This document shows positions 25,275-35,199 of a DNA stretch of 64,000 nt, piece by piece (positions within the stretch are counted from its first letter, which is position 1; each line of letters starts with the position of its first letter). The stretch comes from an uncultured Lachnospiraceae bacterium (lineage in GTDB: Bacteria > Bacillota > Clostridia > Lachnospirales > Lachnospiraceae): the NCBI GenBank assembly GCA_902794095.1, contig CADBFZ010000005.1, positions 1 to 64,000 of the forward strand. The letters run 5' to 3'. The position numbers were made by a program, and so were the translations under genes. The notes under the pieces are model-generated. The model was not told the origin of the DNA. It saw nothing but the letters and a program-made list of their open reading frames with translations, and searched no databases.

Positions 25275-26339
25275 TTGAATACTAAAGTATATACAATTAA
25301 AGATCCCTCATCGCCCCAAGGTGAAGATCTTAAGATGATCGCTGAATGCGGTGAGATTATTAAAAGAGGCGGACTGGTCGCTTTTCCAACAGAGACCGTA
25401 TACGGGCTCGGAGGGGATGCACTTAACGAAGATTCTTCGGGTAAGATTTATGCGGCCAAGGGAAGACCTTCCGATAATCCGCTGATAGTACATATATGCG
25501 AGCTAAGTGCTATCGAGAAGATAGCAAGGGACATTCCCGAAGAAGCATATATTCTGGCAAGAAAGTTTTGGCCGGGTCCTCTTACGATGATACTTAAGTC
25601 ATCCGGAGTTGTTCCTCTTAAGACCACCGGCGGACTTGATACAGTAGCAATAAGGATGCCTTCCGATAAGGTGGCACTTGAATTCATAAAAGCATCGGGC
25701 GGATATGTAGCCGCACCCAGTGCAAATATTTCGGGAAGGCCTTCACCCACGAAGGCATGTTACGTTCTCGAAGATATGGACGGAAGAATCGATGCCGTAA
25801 TCGACGGCGGAGATAATGCAATAGGACTTGAATCGACGATCATCGATCTTACCGAAGATTCGATGCAGGTATTAAGACCGGGATATATAACCAACGAGAT
25901 GCTCAGTGAAGCGCTGGGCAGGGATATCGAAACGGATCCCGCTTTGCTGGATCCCACCCGCAAGGAAAGACCCAAAGCTCCCGGCATGAGATACAGACAT
26001 TATGCACCCAAGGGTGAGGTTCATCCCGTTAAGGGAGATGCGGATAAGGTTTTTGAACACATCCGCGAAGAGCTTACGAAAGCCAAGGGTGATAATAAAA
26101 AGACCGGTGTTTTCTGCAGTAAGGATAATGCCGGCAAATATGACGCAGACGTCATAAGATGTGCAGGTTCTTTGGATGATGCTGAGACGGCGGCACATCA
26201 TTTCTATTCCGCACTCAGGGATATGGATGATGAAAACGTTGATATCATCTTTGTAGAAAATTTTACGGAACGCGGATTCGGTGAAGCTTTCTGGAACAGA
26301 CTTCTTAAGTCCGCAGGTTCCGAGTGGGAGGATGCATAA
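25275..26339 (+). CDS. L-threonylcarbamoyladenylate synthase (Sua5 type)
   Basis: Makes threonylcarbamoyl-AMP for the t6A37 tRNA modification. The YrdC-like domain (about 20-205) has GGLVAFPTETVYGLGGDAL, KGRPSDNPLIVHI and AAPSANISGRPSPT. A C-terminal Sua5 domain follows, linked by the conserved PGMRYRHYAPKG stretch. At 354 residues it is the long form. The only well-placed start is TTG 25275, with GGGGG upstream; the next ATG is 20 codons in and would cut conserved sequence. It abuts rpiB. Confidence 0.93.
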   Translation: MNTKVYTIKDPSSPQGEDLKMIAECGEIIKRGGLVAFPTETVYGLGGDALNEDSSGKIYAAKGRPSDNPLIVHICELSAIEKIARDIPEEAYILARKFWPGPLTMILKSSGVVPLKTTGGLDTVAIRMPSDKVALEFIKASGGYVAAPSANISGRPSPTKACYVLEDMDGRIDAVIDGGDNAIGLESTIIDLTEDSMQVLRPGYITNEMLSEALGRDIETDPALLDPTRKERPKAPGMRYRHYAPKGEVHPVKGDADKVFEHIREELTKAKGDNKKTGVFCSKDNAGKYDADVIRCAGSLDDAETAAHHFYSALRDMDDENVDIIFVENFTERGFGEAFWNRLLKSAGSEWEDA

Positions 26340-26774
26340 ATGAAAATTGCAATCGGTTGTGATCACGGCGGATACGATCTCAAGGAGCATCTTAAGGCTT
26401 ACCTTGAGGAAAAGGGACACACTGTGGAGGACGTCGGAACTTATTCCAACGATTCCTGCGACTATCCCAAGTACGCTCATGCGGCTGCCAGACTTGTTGC
26501 TGACGGCACTTGCGAAAAGGGTATCGTAGTATGTACCACCGGAATCGGCGTAAGCATCTGTGCGAACAAGGAAAAAGGAATCAGATGTGCACTTTGCTCC
26601 GATCCTTTGAGCGCTAAGATGACAAGACTTCACAATGATGCCAACATGCTCGCACTTGGTGCAGGTATCGTAGGCCCCAATCTTGCCGAAGCAATTACCG
26701 ATGCATTCGTAGATACAGAATTCTCGGGTGCTCAGCGTCACGAGAGAAGAATCAGACAGATCGAAAACGTATAG
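26340..26774 (+). CDS. rpiB: Ribose-5-phosphate isomerase B
   Basis: Interconverts ribose-5-phosphate and ribulose-5-phosphate. The 144-residue protein starts MKIAIGCDHGGYDLKEHL and has VVCTTGIGVSICANK with the catalytic Cys/Thr region and the H-ND-AN signature LHNDANMLALG. Its ATG directly follows the Sua5 stop. Confidence 0.96.
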   Translation: MKIAIGCDHGGYDLKEHLKAYLEEKGHTVEDVGTYSNDSCDYPKYAHAAARLVADGTCEKGIVVCTTGIGVSICANKEKGIRCALCSDPLSAKMTRLHNDANMLALGAGIVGPNLAEAITDAFVDTEFSGAQRHERRIRQIENV

Positions 26775-26804
26775 AAATCAGTTTTACAAACAAGGAGAAG
26801 CAGT

Positions 26805-27434
26805 ATGGGAAAAATAGTGGTAATGGATCATCCTTTGATCGGACACAAGATCGGATTTATCAGAAGAAAGGAAACCGGAACCAAGGAATTCCGCGAGACA
26901 ATCAGCGAGATTGCAATGCTCATCTGTTATGAGGCAACACGTGATCTTAAGCTTGAGGATGTCGAGATTGAGACTCCCATCTGCAAGACCACCGTTAAGC
27001 AGCTTGCCGGAAAGAAGCTTGCCGTTATTCCTATTTTAAGAGCAGGACTCGGAATGGTAGACGGAATGCTTTCAATGATTCCCACCGCAAAGGTAGGACA
27101 TATCGGACTTTACAGAGACCCCGATACTTCCAAGCCCGTTGAGTATTATTGCAAGATACCTGCAGACTGTGCAGAGCGCGAGATCTTCGTAGTGGATCCC
27201 ATGCTTGCAACCGGCGGATCTGCAGTTGAGGCTATTTCAATGCTCAAGCTCAGAGGATGCAAGAACATTCACTTCCTTTGCATCATCGCAGCTCCCAAGG
27301 GAATCGAAGTTCTTAAGGAAGCACATCCCGATGTAGATATCTTCATCGGTGCAGTTGATGAGAAACTTAACGACCACAATTACATCGTTCCCGGTCTCGG
27401 TGATGCCGGCGACAGAATTTTCGGTACCAAATAA
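26805..27434 (+). CDS. upp: Uracil phosphoribosyltransferase
   Basis: Salvages uracil with PRPP to give UMP. The 209-residue protein starts [17 protein letters not shown]. The PRPP-binding loop is [11 protein letters not shown] and the uracil-binding tail [12 protein letters not shown]. It lies 30 bases after rpiB, with AAGGAG upstream, and overlaps the deaminase gene by one base. Confidence 0.97.
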   Translation: MGKIVVMDHPLIGHKIGFIRRKETGTKEFRETISEIAMLICYEATRDLKLEDVEIETPICKTTVKQLAGKKLAVIPILRAGLGMVDGMLSMIPTAKVGHIGLYRDPDTSKPVEYYCKIPADCAEREIFVVDPMLATGGSAVEAISMLKLRGCKNIHFLCIIAAPKGIEVLKEAHPDVDIFIGAVDEKLNDHNYIVPGLGDAGDRIFGTK

Positions 27435-27922
27435 TGGAAGATAAGAAAAGAGAAGATTATATCAGCTGGGATGAATATTTCATGGGAGTCGCACACCTCT
27501 CCGGTTTTAGGAGCAAGGACCCCAATACCCAGGTAGGCTGCTGTATAGTAAGCCGTGATCATAAGATTCTTTCCATGGGATATAACGGACTGCCCAAGGG
27601 ATGCAGCGATGACGAATTCCCTTGGAGCAGGGAAGGTAATCCCGGAACCAACAAATACGCATACGTAACCCACAGTGAACTTAACGCGATACTGAATTAC
27701 AGAGGGGGATCGCTGGAAGATACGATCCTCTATGTATCGCTGTTCCCTTGCAACGAATGCGCAAAGGCTATAATCCAGGCGGGTATCAAGGAAGTTGTTT
27801 ATCACAGTGATAAATACAACGGAACCGATACCAATCTGGCTGCTAAGAGAATGTTTGATGCAGCAGGCGTCAAATATACCCGGTATAAGGAAACAGGCAG
27901 GGATATAACCATTTCATTATGA
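27434..27922 (+). CDS. dCMP deaminase family protein
   Basis: The 162-residue zinc deaminase converts dCMP to dUMP. Zinc and catalytic residues are in THSELNAI (HxE) and LFPCNECAKAII (PCxxC); the N-terminus has SKDPNTQVGCCIV. It is ComEB-like. Its ATG shares a base with the upp stop (TAATG), which suggests coupling. Pairing with upp points to pyrimidine nucleotide metabolism. Confidence 0.92.
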   Translation: MEDKKREDYISWDEYFMGVAHLSGFRSKDPNTQVGCCIVSRDHKILSMGYNGLPKGCSDDEFPWSREGNPGTNKYAYVTHSELNAILNYRGGSLEDTILYVSLFPCNECAKAIIQAGIKEVVYHSDKYNGTDTNLAAKRMFDAAGVKYTRYKETGRDITISL

Positions 27923-29133
27923 TGAGAAAAAAGTGCAGCAAAAATAGAATATTTAAACTGCACAGGCACGGGGACATCGGACATTTCATTGTCAGCACCT
28001 TTACGACCGTAGCTTTGGTAGCTGCGCTTGTCTTTGTTCCCAAGGGTGAAACCCATGCTGCCACAACGCAGCAGCAGATAGATCAGGCCCAGGCTGAGAA
28101 GGAGCTTCTCGAAGCACAGCAGAGAGAAAACGAGGCGGCACTCAACGACCTCAGAACTCAGCACGGCGAACTGATGACAAGAGTGGGTGAACTGAGCGGT
28201 GAACTTGAAACCATCAGTGATAATCTCACCGAACTTGAAGCGGCCATGGTTGCCAAGCAGGCTGAGATCGAAGCCACCAGGATTGCACTTGATGAAGCAA
28301 TCGCTACGGAAGAGTGGCAGTACGAATGCATGGTCATCAGAGTTCGCGACATGTACGAAAGAGGAGATCAGGATTTCATCTCCGCACTTCTCGGAGCAAG
28401 GTCGATTTCCGAGATGCTTACCGCTGCGGACTTTTTTGAGAAAATAGAACAGTACGACCAGCGTAAGCTTCAGGAGTTTAAGGACAACAGAGCTTACATC
28501 GCAGAACAGAAAGAAAGGCTTGAACTTGAAGAGGCGGAGCTTGAAGCTCTCATCGAACAGACTCAGGCCGAACAGGATAAAGTTACCGATATCATTTCCC
28601 AGACAAGGGATACGATAACAGTTTACTCCGGACAGATTGAAGACGGGGAAGCCGCAGCACTTGCATATGAAGCGGCTATCAAAGCCAAGGAACAGGACCT
28701 TGCATATCTGAGAGCAAAGCTTGCAGAGGAGATGGCTCTTTCACAGGCTGCCGCAAACGGAGTATGGAGAGATATATCTCAGGTAACATTTGAAGAAAAC
28801 GATAGATACCTTCTCGCCAACCTTATCTATTGTGAGGCGGGAGGAGAACCATATGAAGGACAGGTTGCCGTAGGAGCTGTTGTTATTAACAGAGTCCTCA
28901 GCGCCAAGTATCCCGATACAATCACGGGAGTAATCTATCAGAGAAGCCAGTTCTCACCTGCGGGGAGCGGTAGACTGGCCATTGCACTTGCTCAGAACAA
29001 AGCCACATCAAGCTGCTATCAGGCTGCGGATGAAGCCATGAGGGGTGTAACAAACGTCGGAACTTGTGTGTATTTCAGAACGCCGATAGAAGGGCTTACC
29101 GGTATTAGAATAGGCGGTCACATCTTTTACTGA
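27919..29133 (+). CDS. Secreted coiled-coil protein with SleB-type cell-wall hydrolase domain
   Basis: The 404-residue protein has a signal peptide with an unusually long basic n-region (about 24 residues), a hydrophobic core and a likely cut after THA. A long PcsB-like coiled coil (about 50-275, with QAEKELLEAQQRE) follows, then a Hydrolase_2/SleB domain from about 290: LLANLIYCEAGGEPYEGQVA with the catalytic Glu, then INRVL and SQFSPAGSG. This suggests a regulated peptidoglycan lytic enzyme, with the coiled coil keeping it inactive or tethered. It overlaps the deaminase stop by four bases. Confidence 0.88.
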   Translation: MMRKKCSKNRIFKLHRHGDIGHFIVSTFTTVALVAALVFVPKGETHAATTQQQIDQAQAEKELLEAQQRENEAALNDLRTQHGELMTRVGELSGELETISDNLTELEAAMVAKQAEIEATRIALDEAIATEEWQYECMVIRVRDMYERGDQDFISALLGARSISEMLTAADFFEKIEQYDQRKLQEFKDNRAYIAEQKERLELEEAELEALIEQTQAEQDKVTDIISQTRDTITVYSGQIEDGEAAALAYEAAIKAKEQDLAYLRAKLAEEMALSQAAANGVWRDISQVTFEENDRYLLANLIYCEAGGEPYEGQVAVGAVVINRVLSAKYPDTITGVIYQRSQFSPAGSGRLAIALAQNKATSSCYQAADEAMRGVTNVGTCVYFRTPIEGLTGIRIGGHIFY

Positions 29134-29190
29134 TACGACAGCTTTTTGCGGGAGGCGAAAAGCTCGGATATATAGGAAAGGAAGAGGGGT

Positions 29191-30303
29191 ATGAAAATTA
29201 TTCACCTGGCAGATGCCCATCTTGATTCCAAAATGGAATCCAAGCTGGACAAGTCAAAAGCTGCGATAAGAAGGGACGAAATCCTGGAAACGTTCTGTAA
29301 CATCGCAGATTACGCGGATGAAAACGGAGTCAGAGCCGTAATTATAGCAGGGGATCTCTTTGATACAAGCCGTGCGAGAGTAGGTGCGGTTAACAGAGTA
29401 AGAGATGCGTTCGAGAAGCACCCCGGTGTTCTCTTTTACTATCTTAAGGGTAACCACGACGAAACAGGATATTTCGAAGACGGTAATATACCCTCCAATC
29501 TGAAGATCTTCGACAAAGAGGGAGTTCAGAATTATTCTCTCACCATTCCCGGCGGAAAGAAGATTACCATCACCGGAATCATTCCCGGAGAAGATGGTTT
29601 TGATAAAGCATATACTGAGCTTAACCTTGAGTACGATTCCATGAATATCGTAATCATGCATGGCTGTGCGGATAAGTATCAGGGCAAGGACAAAGCTGAC
29701 AGCATTGACCTTGGAAGACTCAAGAACAGAAATATCGATTACCTCGCACTCGGCCATTATCATTCTTTTGTCGAAGGCGAGCTTCCTTCAAGAGGAAAAT
29801 ACTGCTATCCCGGATGCGTTGAGGGACGCGGTTTCGATGAGTGCGGCGAGCACGGTTTTGTCCTTATCGATATCAATGAGGACGACCTTTCCTACGATTC
29901 TAAATTTGTTCCTTTTGCAAAAAGAAATATCTATGAGGTTAAAGCGGATATCTCGGAGTGCATGACTACTCCCGAGATTGATAAGTGTATCAGTGATACC
30001 ATCAAGGCATCCGATGCCACCTCCGACGACCTTGTAAGGATCATCCTCACCGGCGAGACAGATGTTAATATCGAGAAAGATTTCGAGCACATTAAGAGAA
30101 ATGCGGAGGGCAGATTCTTCTATGCCGAAGTCAAGGACGAGAGCAAGATCGCCATTGATTATGATGAATATCTCCATGAGGCATCTCTTAAGGGAGAACT
30201 CGTCAGACTCCTTAAATCCGAAGAAGGATTAAGCGAGGAGGAGAAAGGCCGTATAGTCAGATGCGCCGTTCAGGTGCTTAAGGGGGAGGAGATCAGTTTA
30301 TGA
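29191..30303 (+). CDS. SbcD/YhaO-like DNA-repair metallophosphoesterase
   Basis: The 370-residue Mre11-type nuclease has all phosphoesterase motifs: HLADAHLDS, IAGDLFD, KGNHDE, IVIMHG and LGHYH. The C-terminal capping region lacks recognisable motifs. It overlaps the next gene, a YhaN-like SMC/Rad50-type ATPase, by four bases, so the two proteins should form a nuclease-ATPase complex for DNA ends or hairpins. Confidence 0.88.
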   Translation: MKIIHLADAHLDSKMESKLDKSKAAIRRDEILETFCNIADYADENGVRAVIIAGDLFDTSRARVGAVNRVRDAFEKHPGVLFYYLKGNHDETGYFEDGNIPSNLKIFDKEGVQNYSLTIPGGKKITITGIIPGEDGFDKAYTELNLEYDSMNIVIMHGCADKYQGKDKADSIDLGRLKNRNIDYLALGHYHSFVEGELPSRGKYCYPGCVEGRGFDECGEHGFVLIDINEDDLSYDSKFVPFAKRNIYEVKADISECMTTPEIDKCISDTIKASDATSDDLVRIILTGETDVNIEKDFEHIKRNAEGRFFYAEVKDESKIAIDYDEYLHEASLKGELVRLLKSEEGLSEEEKGRIVRCAVQVLKGEEISL

Positions 30304-32669
30304 AGCTCGTTTCTTGCCATATAGAGAATTTCGGTTTGCTGAGCAATGTCGATAAGGATTTTACCGACGGACTCAACACATTTATCAATGATAACGGAAG
30401 CGGTAAATCCACTCTTGCATCATTCATCAGAGTAATGTTCTACGGTTTCATGGGCGAGAAGTCCAGATCTGAGATCGAAAACGAGAGAAAGTTCTTCAAA
30501 CCCTGGCAGGGCGGAACCTACGGCGGAAATCTCACATTCGAAAAAGACGGAGTTAAGTACTGCATCTACAGAACATTCGGTACCAAGGAATCCGAAGATG
30601 TTGCGAAGGTCATGAACACTGAGACCGGAATGGCTTCACATGATTTCGAGCCTGTTCCCGGTATTGCACTTTTCGGAATCGATGCGGACTCTTTTGAAAA
30701 AACGGCATTCGTGTCACAGCAGGATTGCGCAACCAGCGTAACCAGCGACATCAGCGCGCGTATCGGCGGTGTCTCCGAGAAGGATGACGATATGAGAAAC
30801 TTCGCATCTGCCGACGAAGCACTTAAGAAAGAATGCGACAGACTCAATCCTAACAGAGCAACCGGTCTTATCAACAAGGAAGAGGCAGAACTTTCCAAGT
30901 TAAAGGATCTGTTCAGAAATGTTGATTCACAGAAAGGTCTCTGCGAGGAACTCAGCTTTAAGAACGAGCAGGCTTCCGTGAAAGCAAAGGCAGATACCAA
31001 GAGATCTGCCGAACTCAGGGCGCGTCTTGATGCACTCAGAAAGTATCTCGATCTTAAAGAGCAGAAGAATAATTACGAGAATCTCAAAGAAGCGAAGGTT
31101 AAGGCAGAAGATGACCTCAGAGCGGTAAAGAGCGTATTCGAAGGAGAGATTCCTGACGAAGCTACCGCTAAGAAGTGGGTTGAAGATGCAACCAAGCTCA
31201 GAGAGGATGAGAAAGAGCTCAGAGCTCACGATCTTACTCCCGCTGAGGTTGAGAGACTCGAGGAAGATACCAAGAGATTCAGCAAGAAGATTCCCGATTC
31301 CAAAGAGATCGATAAGCTGATCCATCAGTGGAACATGATCCAGGAACTCAAGGATGAACTTCCCGACAGAAGAGATGAGGCTGAACTCATTAAGAACCAG
31401 GCTCTCGAAGCACAGAGAGAAAAGTACAAGCCCTTTATCGCAATGCTGATCGGAGGAATCATCATCATCCTGGCAGCAGTCGTAGCGGCAGTTATTACCA
31501 AGATCTACTTTATCGCAGCAGCTGCGGTTCTCGGCGTAGCACTTATCGTATACGGAGCTATCCTTAACAAGAAGCACAACGATGAGACCAGAACCAGCGG
31601 TGAAGGTGTTGCACGTAAGTATAACGAACTGATGACCAAGATCGCGGAAGATGAGGAACTGGTTGAGGGAACCGAAATGGATGCCCAGGACCTTCTCGGA
31701 ACCGTTGGAATCAGACTCGTAGGAAGATCTGCAACCGGAGACCTCATGAACCTTAGAAATCAGGTTAGGGAGTATGAGGCCCTCGGAGAGAAGAAAAAGA
31801 AGTACGAAGAGATGGTCAAGGAGATCAACTACGAAGCAAGACTCTCCGAGATCAAAGAGTACGTTAAGAAGTGCAACGTTATGGGCACCAGATCTTCAAT
31901 TCCCGAATCCGATGCCGCAGAGATTTCAATTCCCGTAAGCGAGATTGCAACAAGGGTTGAACAGATCGAGGGAAGAGAAAATGACCTTAAGGATGCTGCC
32001 AAGAGAGTAAGCGTATTCGAGGCAGATCACGATGTTTCCAAGTACGATCATCTTGAGTGCCCCGAGGAATCAGTTATCACCATCGACGACCTCGAGGATG
32101 CACTTGCCAAGAGCGAGCAGGCCGTTAAGGATGACGAGAAGCTCATGGATGCTTGTAAGAAGGAACTTGCAGAGGCAGAAGAGATCTTCACCGCAATGGA
32201 CAATGCTCGTGAAGAGTATGAGACCAGAAACGAAGCTCTTAACGCTCTCAAGATAAGATATGAGACCGTAAGTAAGACAAGAGAGTATCTTGCAACCGCA
32301 AGAGATAATTTCAACACCAGATACATCAAGGATATCCAGGCTGCATTTGATAAGTATTATGCAATGCTTACCGGAAGCGATGAGAAGAAGTACACCATCG
32401 ATGCAAACCTGAATGTAACCTATCTCGAGCAGGGACAGCCCAGAGTTCCCGATACCCTTTCCGAAGGTTATAAGGATCTTGTGGGACTCTGCAGAAGAGT
32501 TGCAATGGCTGATGCGATGTACAGCGCAGAGAAGCCTTTCCTCGTACTCGACGATCCTTTCGTAAATCTCGATGATACGAAGCTCAAAGGTGCTGCAGAG
32601 TTCATCAAGACTCTTTCAAACGAGTATCAGGTTGTTTACTTCACCTGCCAGCAGGCAAGAAAGTTCTAA
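30300..32669 (+). CDS. YhaN-like Rad50/SbcC-type ATPase with central membrane hairpin
   Basis: The 789-residue protein has Walker A NDNGSGKST (30-38), two long coiled-coil arms, an ABC signature LSEGYKDL and Walker B FLVLDDPF near the C-terminus. Between the arms (about 378-422), two hydrophobic helices (MLIGGIIIILAAVVAAVI and a second) replace the zinc hook, as in Bacillus YhaN. This would tether the arm tip to the membrane. GGGGAGG precedes the start. It is the partner of the adjacent metallophosphoesterase and is followed by a terminator. Confidence 0.88.
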   Translation: MKLVSCHIENFGLLSNVDKDFTDGLNTFINDNGSGKSTLASFIRVMFYGFMGEKSRSEIENERKFFKPWQGGTYGGNLTFEKDGVKYCIYRTFGTKESEDVAKVMNTETGMASHDFEPVPGIALFGIDADSFEKTAFVSQQDCATSVTSDISARIGGVSEKDDDMRNFASADEALKKECDRLNPNRATGLINKEEAELSKLKDLFRNVDSQKGLCEELSFKNEQASVKAKADTKRSAELRARLDALRKYLDLKEQKNNYENLKEAKVKAEDDLRAVKSVFEGEIPDEATAKKWVEDATKLREDEKELRAHDLTPAEVERLEEDTKRFSKKIPDSKEIDKLIHQWNMIQELKDELPDRRDEAELIKNQALEAQREKYKPFIAMLIGGIIIILAAVVAAVITKIYFIAAAAVLGVALIVYGAILNKKHNDETRTSGEGVARKYNELMTKIAEDEELVEGTEMDAQDLLGTVGIRLVGRSATGDLMNLRNQVREYEALGEKKKKYEEMVKEINYEARLSEIKEYVKKCNVMGTRSSIPESDAAEISIPVSEIATRVEQIEGRENDLKDAAKRVSVFEADHDVSKYDHLECPEESVITIDDLEDALAKSEQAVKDDEKLMDACKKELAEAEEIFTAMDNAREEYETRNEALNALKIRYETVSKTREYLATARDNFNTRYIKDIQAAFDKYYAMLTGSDEKKYTIDANLNVTYLEQGQPRVPDTLSEGYKDLVGLCRRVAMADAMYSAEKPFLVLDDPFVNLDDTKLKGAAEFIKTLSNEYQVVYFTCQQARKF

Positions 32670-32690
32670 AAACTCTACATGCTATATAAA

Positions 32691-32727
32691 AATGACCGTC
32701 AGTTTAACTGACGGTCATTTATTTTAT
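32691..32727. terminator. Bidirectional terminator
   Basis: AATGACCGTCAGTT/AACTGACGGTCATT hairpin with one-base loop, T-rich on one side and A-rich on the other. It lies between the convergent YhaN-like and DUF402 genes. Confidence 0.88.
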
Positions 32728-33203
32728 AATCCTCTTGAATCGAGGGGCTCTGTTAATGTATCGAATTTGTCTCTGTATATGAGGGTGAGGAGATCGTTAA
32801 GCTGCTTCATGCAGTTAATGGTCTGCTCCTGGGTGATGAGGCCTTTTTCCAGAGCCTCTGCAAGTTCGTCCAGGTCAACCACCTTCATCTTGCCTGAAGG
32901 GGAGATGATAACGTCTGCCAGAAGGTCTGTTACGATCAGTTCGCTTTTATCCGCTCCGGTGGAAAACTCCACGATGTCGATGTACCAGTAGAGGAGGGAG
33001 TTGTCATCTCTGTAAAACTTACTTACCTTAATGCCCTTTTCGAAGTCATAAACGCTGGATCCGTGGGAGAATTCCGTCTTGGGATTGAGTGTCTTCCATT
33101 TGGTTACGAGGATTGATTCGTCGGAATAGACAATCTCGTCATCTTCGAGCAGTCTGCACTCTGCGGGGATGATCCGTTTACGGAATAGTTTTTCAATGCC
33201 CAT
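32724..33203 (-). CDS. DUF402 family protein
   Basis: The 159-residue soluble protein has core elements LLYWYIDIVEFS and VTDLLADVIISPSGKMKVVDLDELAEAL in two pieces, as in DUF402 (FomD/SA1684-like) proteins, some of which are nucleoside diphosphatases. The aspartate-rich D-ID/DL-DV pattern is the presumed metal site. GAAGGAGG precedes ATG 33203. Substrate not deducible. Confidence 0.75.
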   Translation of the reverse strand: MGIEKLFRKRIIPAECRLLEDDEIVYSDESILVTKWKTLNPKTEFSHGSSVYDFEKGIKVSKFYRDDNSLLYWYIDIVEFSTGADKSELIVTDLLADVIISPSGKMKVVDLDELAEALEKGLITQEQTINCMKQLNDLLTLIYRDKFDTLTEPLDSRGL

Positions 33204-33303
33204 GGGTCCTCCTTCTTTTTTGCAATTATCGGAAATTTGTTATGCCACTTTCGGAAACAGTTCCAAGTTGCATTGACTATAGCATAAAATCAAGTTGAAT
33301 TGA

Positions 33304-33332
33304 TAGACTTTTCGGCAAATTCGCGGTATAAT
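33304..33332 (+). promoter_or_regulatory. Promoter of the ATP synthase operon
   Basis: TAGACT (33304-33309), a 17-base spacer and a perfect TATAAT (33327-33332). Initiation is expected at about 33338-33342, which coincides with the GTG start of the first gene. Confidence 0.6.
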
Positions 33333-33341
33333 TGCACTGTT

Positions 33342-33611
33342 GTGAGAAGGGATAATAACCGCCAAGTGATCCGGGCCCTGTCCATGATGTTTCAGTTTAC
33401 CCTGTTTCTGCTTGTTCCCATACTGGGCATGGGTGCTCTGGGGTACTTCCTGGACAGCAAGTTGGGGACAAAATGGATAGCCATATTGTTCTTTTTTATC
33501 GGCGCGTTGGCAGGTTTTAGGAATATATACCGTTTTGCCATGAGCATTTCGGATGACAAAAAGGATCCCGATAGTAATGAATCTGAAGGCGGTTCTGAAA
33601 AAAAGAAATAG
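33342..33611 (+). CDS. atpZ: AtpZ/AtpI-like small membrane protein, first gene of the ATPase operon
   Basis: The 89-residue protein has two helices: LFLLVPILGMGALGYFLD, then WIAILFFFIGALAGFRNIY with the conserved FRN-Y end of the ATPase_gene1 family. A charged tail follows. It is an assembly or Mg2+-handling accessory of F-ATPases. The frame is open from 33300, but family N-termini resemble RRDNNRQVIRAL, so GTG 33342 is chosen. No Shine-Dalgarno site precedes it and the promoter sits nine bases away, implying a leaderless message. Confidence 0.8.
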   Translation: MRRDNNRQVIRALSMMFQFTLFLLVPILGMGALGYFLDSKLGTKWIAILFFFIGALAGFRNIYRFAMSISDDKKDPDSNESEGGSEKKK

Positions 33612-34092
33612 GACGCTTTTGGAACTTATCACGGGGATCGTGTTCTTAGGTCTTACAGGAATTGCAGTAGTACTTATAATAGTTCTATGCGGGAAGTTCA
33701 AAGTATTCCCCCCGGTGTTTTCCTGGATCTTCGGAATACTGACCGCAATCGTCTCGGCGCTCGATATGTATAGGACTCTCGATAAGGCATTGGACTTACC
33801 CGAGGGTGATGCACGAAAGAAGATTTACTTCGGATATTTGAAGAGATATGTGATTCTCGGAATACTGATTGCGATCTTCTGTATGTCCGACAGACTTAAT
33901 CCCATTGTATTTTTTGTGGCGTATATGTGTCTTAAGTTTGGAGCGTATATGCAGCCACTCACACATAAGATCTATAATGCATATTTTGGCGAGAAGGACC
34001 CGGTTCCTTTGAGTCAGGAAGAATATGACGCACTTCATCCGGAACTTGTCCCGGATGATGAAAAGCCGAAAGATAAAGAACATGGAGGGTGA
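33577..34092 (+). CDS. AtpI-like membrane protein of the ATPase operon
   Basis: The 171-residue protein has four hydrophobic helices (about 13-35, 43-60, 87-104, 109-128) and a charged, proline-rich tail ending DDEKPKDKEHGG. Position and topology match the ATP synthase I subunit/AtpI that assists c-ring assembly. It overlaps the end of atpZ by 35 bases. Starts are possible at 33553 and 33577; the second has AAGGAT about ten bases upstream and is preferred with modest certainty. Confidence 0.7.
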   Translation: MNLKAVLKKRNRTLLELITGIVFLGLTGIAVVLIIVLCGKFKVFPPVFSWIFGILTAIVSALDMYRTLDKALDLPEGDARKKIYFGYLKRYVILGILIAIFCMSDRLNPIVFFVAYMCLKFGAYMQPLTHKIYNAYFGEKDPVPLSQEEYDALHPELVPDDEKPKDKEHGG

Positions 34093-34097
34093 AGGAT

Positions 34098-34841
34098 TTG
34101 GGATACGGATTACTGCTGTCAGCAGATAATATCGATTTCATGGTCCACGGACTGTTTGATTACTCGTTCTTTGGCCACACGGTATACATTACCAATACTC
34201 ATGTGAGTATTTTGATTGTAATGCTTATACTGATGGTATTTTCGGTAATTGCAGGTCATGGATTTAAGAAAGCACTTGCTGAAGAAAATTTCGCTCCAAA
34301 GAGCGGATTTATGAACGGAGTCGAACTCCTTGTAGAGTTTCTCATGAACACCGTTAAAGGCGGAATGGGAAAAGGAGCTCCGGTATTTTTCAATTATATC
34401 GCAACTCTTTTCTGTTTTATTTTGTTATCAAACATCTCGGGTCTTCTGGGACTTAGACCGCCAACGGCAGATTACGGCGTAACTCTTCCCCTGGCCCTCA
34501 TCACATTCACGATCATTCATTACAGCGAGGTCAGATTCTCCAAGCCTTCACAGCTGTGGAAGGATAAATGTTCACCCCTTCCTCCCTGGCTTCCCATCTG
34601 GCTTCCCATCAACATCATTTCGGATATTGCGGTACCCATTTCGCTTTCACTGCGTCTTTTCGCAAACGTCCTTTCGGGAACCGTTATGATGGCTCTGATC
34701 TACGGACTGCTCGGCTGGATAGCTACCGGCTGGCCCGCAGCACTCCACGTTTACTTCGATCTCTTTTCCGGTGCGATCCAGACATACGTTTTCTGCATGC
34801 TGACGATGACTTACATCTCAAGTGCAAGAGGCGACAACTAA
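34098..34841 (+). CDS. atpB: F0F1 ATP synthase subunit a
   Basis: The stator channel protein of F0 has about six helices. The essential arginine lies in ISLSLRLFANVLSG. The frame can start at GTG 34089, but GGAGG (34084-34088) directly touches that codon; TTG 34098 has proper spacing and is preferred (247 residues). An ATG further in would still leave the core intact. Confidence 0.93.
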   Translation: MGYGLLLSADNIDFMVHGLFDYSFFGHTVYITNTHVSILIVMLILMVFSVIAGHGFKKALAEENFAPKSGFMNGVELLVEFLMNTVKGGMGKGAPVFFNYIATLFCFILLSNISGLLGLRPPTADYGVTLPLALITFTIIHYSEVRFSKPSQLWKDKCSPLPPWLPIWLPINIISDIAVPISLSLRLFANVLSGTVMMALIYGLLGWIATGWPAALHVYFDLFSGAIQTYVFCMLTMTYISSARGDN

Positions 34842-35153
<312 letters not shown>

Positions 35154-35199
35154 ACAGGTATAGTGATAATCATCATATTAAGAGAAAGGAGGCAAGAGA

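Noticed and set aside
33240-33701. A 153-codon minus-strand ORF across the ATPase promoter
   Set aside because: It covers the atpZ coding region in antisense and has no start signal.
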